The position numbers were made by a program, and so were the translations under genes. Below, piece by piece: positions 61,537-64,000 of a DNA stretch of 64,000 nucleotides (its first letter is position 1; every line of letters begins with the position of its first letter). The DNA is from an uncultured Clostridia bacterium. Lineage in GTDB: Bacteria > Bacillota > Clostridia > Christensenellales > Borkfalkiaceae. The notes beneath the pieces are model-generated. The model had not been told where the DNA came from, made no database searches, and saw only the letters and a program-made list of their open reading frames with translations. Where the stretch lies: positions 62,001 through 126,000 of the forward strand of contig CAJFQM010000007.1 of the NCBI GenBank assembly GCA_904419075.1, given 5' to 3'.

Positions 61537-61965
61537 TTAATTAATCTGCTTCTTTATCTTGCTTAATTGGTTTGCTATATACTCTTTTATTGCAGAGGTA
61601 CTTTTTCCTACCGTATCTACATAGTATCCTTTACACCAAAATTCGCGATTACGGTATGCAAACTTCATATTTCCCCACTTTTGGTATATCATTAGGCTAC
61701 TCTTGCCTTTCAAATATCCCGTAAATCCCGCAACGCTCATTTTGGGCGGGATACTTACCAACATATGTATATGATCAGGGCATATCTCGCCTTCTATTAC
61801 TTCTTCTCCTTTCCATTGGCATAACGTTCGCAAAATTTCACGTGTTTCTATCCGCTTCTCTTCATAAAATACTTTCCGCCTGTACTTCGGTGCGAACACG
61901 ATTTGATACTTGCAATTCCATTTCGTATGTACTATAATGTTTGTGGTGTTATTTTGCTCCGGCAT
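61537..61965 (-). CDS. tnpA: IS200/IS605-family Y1 transposase TnpA
   Basis: 142 aa from the ATG at 61965 (GGAGG upstream). HUH motif HIHM at residues 65-68 and the nucleophilic tyrosine near residue 129 (STSAIKEYIANQ). It acts as a dimer on single-stranded DNA, excising and inserting one strand at hairpin ends. Complete in length, so potentially active. Confidence 0.93.
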   Translation of the reverse strand: MPEQNNTTNIIVHTKWNCKYQIVFAPKYRRKVFYEEKRIETREILRTLCQWKGEEVIEGEICPDHIHMLVSIPPKMSVAGFTGYLKGKSSLMIYQKWGNMKFAYRNREFWCKGYYVDTVGKSTSAIKEYIANQLSKIKKQIN

Positions 61966-61983
61966 TATAATTATCCTCCGTTC

Positions 61984-62023
61984 GATTTTATTTCTGCAAC
62001 CAGCAGGTCGCAGAAATAAAATC
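61984..62023 (-). promoter_or_regulatory. 14-bp hairpin in the tnpA leader
   Basis: GATTTTATTTCTGC (61984-61997) pairs perfectly with GCAGAAATAAAATC (62010-62023), ending four bases before the GGAGG of tnpA. In IS200 of enterobacteria such leader hairpins block expression from outside transcripts; the same role is inferred here. Confidence 0.6.
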
Positions 62024-62086
62024 AAACGGAGTTTTTTGTCTATTCATCGGTTAACCTTTTTTCAACCACGCGACTATCGCGTGGTT

Positions 62087-62339
62087 TTCGTTTACAAAGA
62101 GCCGCTCAGAAAAAGCAAAATTCGGAGGAGTTTTCTGCTCTAGAATGCAACTGCCTCCTTGTTTTTGAGTATTCCAACACCAAATAGAGCCCCAAATATA
62201 AGTCTATACTCAAAAAATAGTCGATTTACGCCCTTGTACTCCCCACCCGCTATCGCAAAGATTCGCGGAATTCATCATTCGCTTAGTTGTATTATTTACT
62301 GAAAATCAGTAAATAACAGATATTATAGAAAATATTTTA
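62087..62339. other. Intergenic region
   Basis: No gene seen. T/A-rich inverted stretch ACTGAAAATCAGT (62299-62311) lies just past the MFS gene end and may be its terminator. Confidence 0.35.
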
Positions 62340-63533
62340 TTATCTCTTCTGCTCTTTGAATTTTCGATTAAGAACAAACAAACCAAGGACAAGTATAATC
62401 GGGAATATGGTCGCGGTTAACAATCCTATTTGAAGATTTCCGCCCGCCATATCGGAAATCCCTCCTACCATTGCGGGGCCTACGGTAGAGCCTAAATCTC
62501 CGGCCAAAGCTAAAAAGGCAAACATAGCCGTGCCGCCTTTCGGACACTTTCGGGAAGAAATACTGATGGTACCCGGCCACATAATACCAACCGAAAAACC
62601 ACACAACGCACAACCAGATAGACCGATGATCGGTAAAGCGGACAAAGATGCAGTCAAATAGCAGATTGCACATAACGCGCCACACGCTAACATGGTTTTG
62701 GTCAAGTTCAGTTTCCCGCTCATTTTTCCATATAAGCTGCGAGATATTCCCATAAACGCCGCAAACAAACAGGGGCCCGCCAAATCTCCGACGGTTTTGG
62801 AAACACCCATTGCCGACTCTGTGAAAGCGGAAGCCCATTGCGCCATAGACGCTTCGGATGCGCCGGAACATGCCATGAGCAGGATCAATAACCAAAACAG
62901 CGGTAATTTAAATAGTTGTCCGGGACGCATGCTCTCGCCCTCTTCCGTCAATCGTTCGATAGGGCAGTTGATAAAATTGAATGCGTTGTATAATGGCACC
63001 GCCGCCCAAATCAATGTTAAAATCTTCCAGTTTTCTACGCCAAATACTGCAAAAAAGAACGTTGAACCCAAAACCACGCCGACTGCCCCCCAGCAATAAA
63101 ATGAGTGCAACAAACTCATCATGCCCTCTTTATTTTTAAAAGGACAGGCTTCGACAATAGGACTTATCAATACTTCGATCAGACCGCTGCCCATGGCATA
63201 GAGTACCACTGCGATCAAAATTCCTAAAAACGGGGCAGGGATTAGTTCCGGCAGAACGGTAAGCAGAACAAGCCCTGCCGCAGACAGTACCTGAGAGGAA
63301 ATTACACAGAAACGATACCCAATTTTATCGACAAATTTAGTGGCCGCCAAATCGATCAGAAATTGTGTTAAGTAGAATGCAAGCGGAATTAGCGCAATTT
63401 TATCCAGACCGATTCCATAGCTGCTTTGGAATGTTAAAAACAAGAGAGGCGCGAAGTTTGCGGCTATAGCTTGGGTAACATATCCGATATAGCAAGCGAT
63501 AAGAGTTTTTTTATATTTTCGATTTTCAGTCAT
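62340..63533 (-). CDS. MFS transporter
   Basis: 397 aa, twelve membrane segments in two halves (N-half ACYIGYVTQAIAANFAPLLF; C-half beginning at KLPLFWLLILLMACSGASEA). The FAPLLFLTFQ and EASMAQWASAF regions resemble sugar-type MFS carriers of the FucP-like branch, but the substrate is unknown. The ATG at 63533 lies one base after the stop of the upstream DUF1349 gene, and has no ribosome site of its own, implying translational coupling. Possibly takes up a glycoside product. Confidence 0.85.
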   Translation of the reverse strand: MTENRKYKKTLIACYIGYVTQAIAANFAPLLFLTFQSSYGIGLDKIALIPLAFYLTQFLIDLAATKFVDKIGYRFCVISSQVLSAAGLVLLTVLPELIPAPFLGILIAVVLYAMGSGLIEVLISPIVEACPFKNKEGMMSLLHSFYCWGAVGVVLGSTFFFAVFGVENWKILTLIWAAVPLYNAFNFINCPIERLTEEGESMRPGQLFKLPLFWLLILLMACSGASEASMAQWASAFTESAMGVSKTVGDLAGPCLFAAFMGISRSLYGKMSGKLNLTKTMLACGALCAICYLTASLSALPIIGLSGCALCGFSVGIMWPGTISISSRKCPKGGTAMFAFLALAGDLGSTVGPAMVGGISDMAGGNLQIGLLTATIFPIILVLGLFVLNRKFKEQKR

Positions 63534-63534
63534 A

Positions 63535-64000
63535 TCACTTGCCCGCACGAATGTTCCGCTCTGTTCTTTTTTCAATGCTGAGATTTTTATACACTCGGAT
63601 GCCTCCGTTTCCTACCGGAGCCTGCGCCCAAAGTCCAACTTTGATAACAGGATCTACAGGAAGAAGAAAATATCTCATCATATAGAAATTGATTCCGTCC
63701 ACAGAGTAGTGAAAACTAAAGTTGTTGCCGCCCCGAAAGACCTGCCGCCAAACGGTCTTTCCCTCCAGATTGCAACCATTCGCATCATCGGAGTCTCCTT
63801 TTGTTACCACACTTACTGCTGCATGTGTACCAAAGTCAGTAAGTTCAAAACAGCATTTCGCCCAGCAGTTTTGATCTTTCATAACCATTACAGAGGCGGA
63901 ATCGTAGGTGTCCTTAAAGTCATGGGAAACTTTTACCTTGAGAACGAAGTCTCCCTCCATTTCCATGTAGTAATATGGAGTGTTGCATAATGACTCGGGA
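63535..64000 (-). CDS. DUF1349/YesU-like beta-sandwich protein, C-terminal part
   Basis: Runs off the right edge; 154 codons visible, beginning ESLCNTPYYYMEMEGDFVLK. Blocks VSHDFKDTYDSASVMVMKDQ, WAKCCFELTDFGTHAAVSVV, FRGGNNFSFHYSVDGINFYM and VGLWAQAPVGNGG are those of DUF1349 (concanavalin-like) proteins, which sit in plant- and host-glycan loci. The start is outside the window. Operon partner of the MFS gene. Confidence 0.8.
   Translation of the reverse strand, partial: PESLCNTPYYYMEMEGDFVLKVKVSHDFKDTYDSASVMVMKDQNCWAKCCFELTDFGTHAAVSVVTKGDSDDANGCNLEGKTVWRQVFRGGNNFSFHYSVDGINFYMMRYFLLPVDPVIKVGLWAQAPVGNGGIRVYKNLSIEKRTERNIRAGK

Larger units (their letters stand above)
61395..62086 (-). mobile_element. 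IS200-type insertion sequence
   Basis: Single tnpA gene bounded by imperfect hairpins: left end (5' of tnpA) AACCACGCG-ACTAT-CGCGTGGTT (62064-62086), right end CCaCCCGC / GCGGGcGG (61395-61413). No tnpB. Exact ends are unknown; elements of this class leave no terminal repeats or target duplication. Confidence 0.75.

Noticed and set aside
1-64000. CRISPR array or cas genes, ribosomal RNA genes, prophage structural genes
   Set aside because: Looked for regular spacer repeats, rRNA motifs and phage capsid or tail proteins; none seen.

Overview
The window reads as one chromosomal segment of a spore-forming, Gram-positive anaerobe of the class Clostridia, probably a gut lineage. Support: cortex-lysis and sporulation genes (sleB-ypeB, spoIIR, a SpoVB-type flippase, a YabN-like MazG protein), rubrerythrin, a Fur-family regulator, lipoproteins with a Cys lipobox, A-rich Shine-Dalgarno sites of the AAGGAGG type and sigma-A promoters. 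I do not name a genus. Most of the window is moderately GC-rich; about 51.9-63.5 kb is visibly richer in AT and carries most of the decay and mobile DNA.

Layout. 0-7 kb: gyrB start, a small zinc-finger protein, a membrane-bound XRE regulator, a nucleoside deaminase, dus, mazG/yabN and spoVB. 7.6-22.3 kb: a glycan-use locus. A seven-gene leftward operon encodes a Gfo/Idh oxidoreductase, a GH114-like lipoprotein, an ABC sugar importer (solute-binding lipoprotein plus two permeases) and two large lipoproteins sharing a repeated module. A divergent AraC regulator with a PocR sensor domain and a cytoplasmic GH89 alpha-N-acetylglucosaminidase complete it. Both leftward promoters carry paired half-sites 21 bp apart, starting exactly 30 bp from the -10 box, which predicts a two-promoter AraC regulon.

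22.4-40.3 kb: housekeeping and sporulation: tRNA-Gly(CCC), leuA, a 28-residue membrane peptide, a fur-type gene, ypeB, sleB, spoIIR, trmL, rubrerythrin, two overlapping small genes including an Asn/Lys-rich peptide, an acidic zinc-ribbon protein, a beta-propeller-like lipoprotein, rplM-rpsI with a leader, a ferritin-like protein, an APH-like kinase, and mntP behind a yybP-ykoY manganese riboswitch divergent from an RlmI-like methyltransferase. 40.3-51.8 kb: a CpsC/CpsD-like tyrosine-kinase pair, hsp20 with a possible RNA switch in its leader, an acetyltransferase, comFC, a DUF368 (PopT-type) lipid carrier, several unknown proteins, a decayed surface protein, a glycosyltransferase and two small XRE regulators.

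51.8-64 kb: accessory DNA. It begins at the 3' end of a broken tRNA gene with its terminator, then an AT-rich gene that is only intact if ribosomes slip at A_AAA_AAG, a MITE-like inverted repeat, a decayed serine recombinase, a decayed HUH replication initiator, a leader repeat shared with 7.3 kb, a giant leucine-rich-repeat lipoprotein, a decayed paralogue of it, an IS200-type element, and an MFS transporter with a DUF1349 protein running off the right edge.
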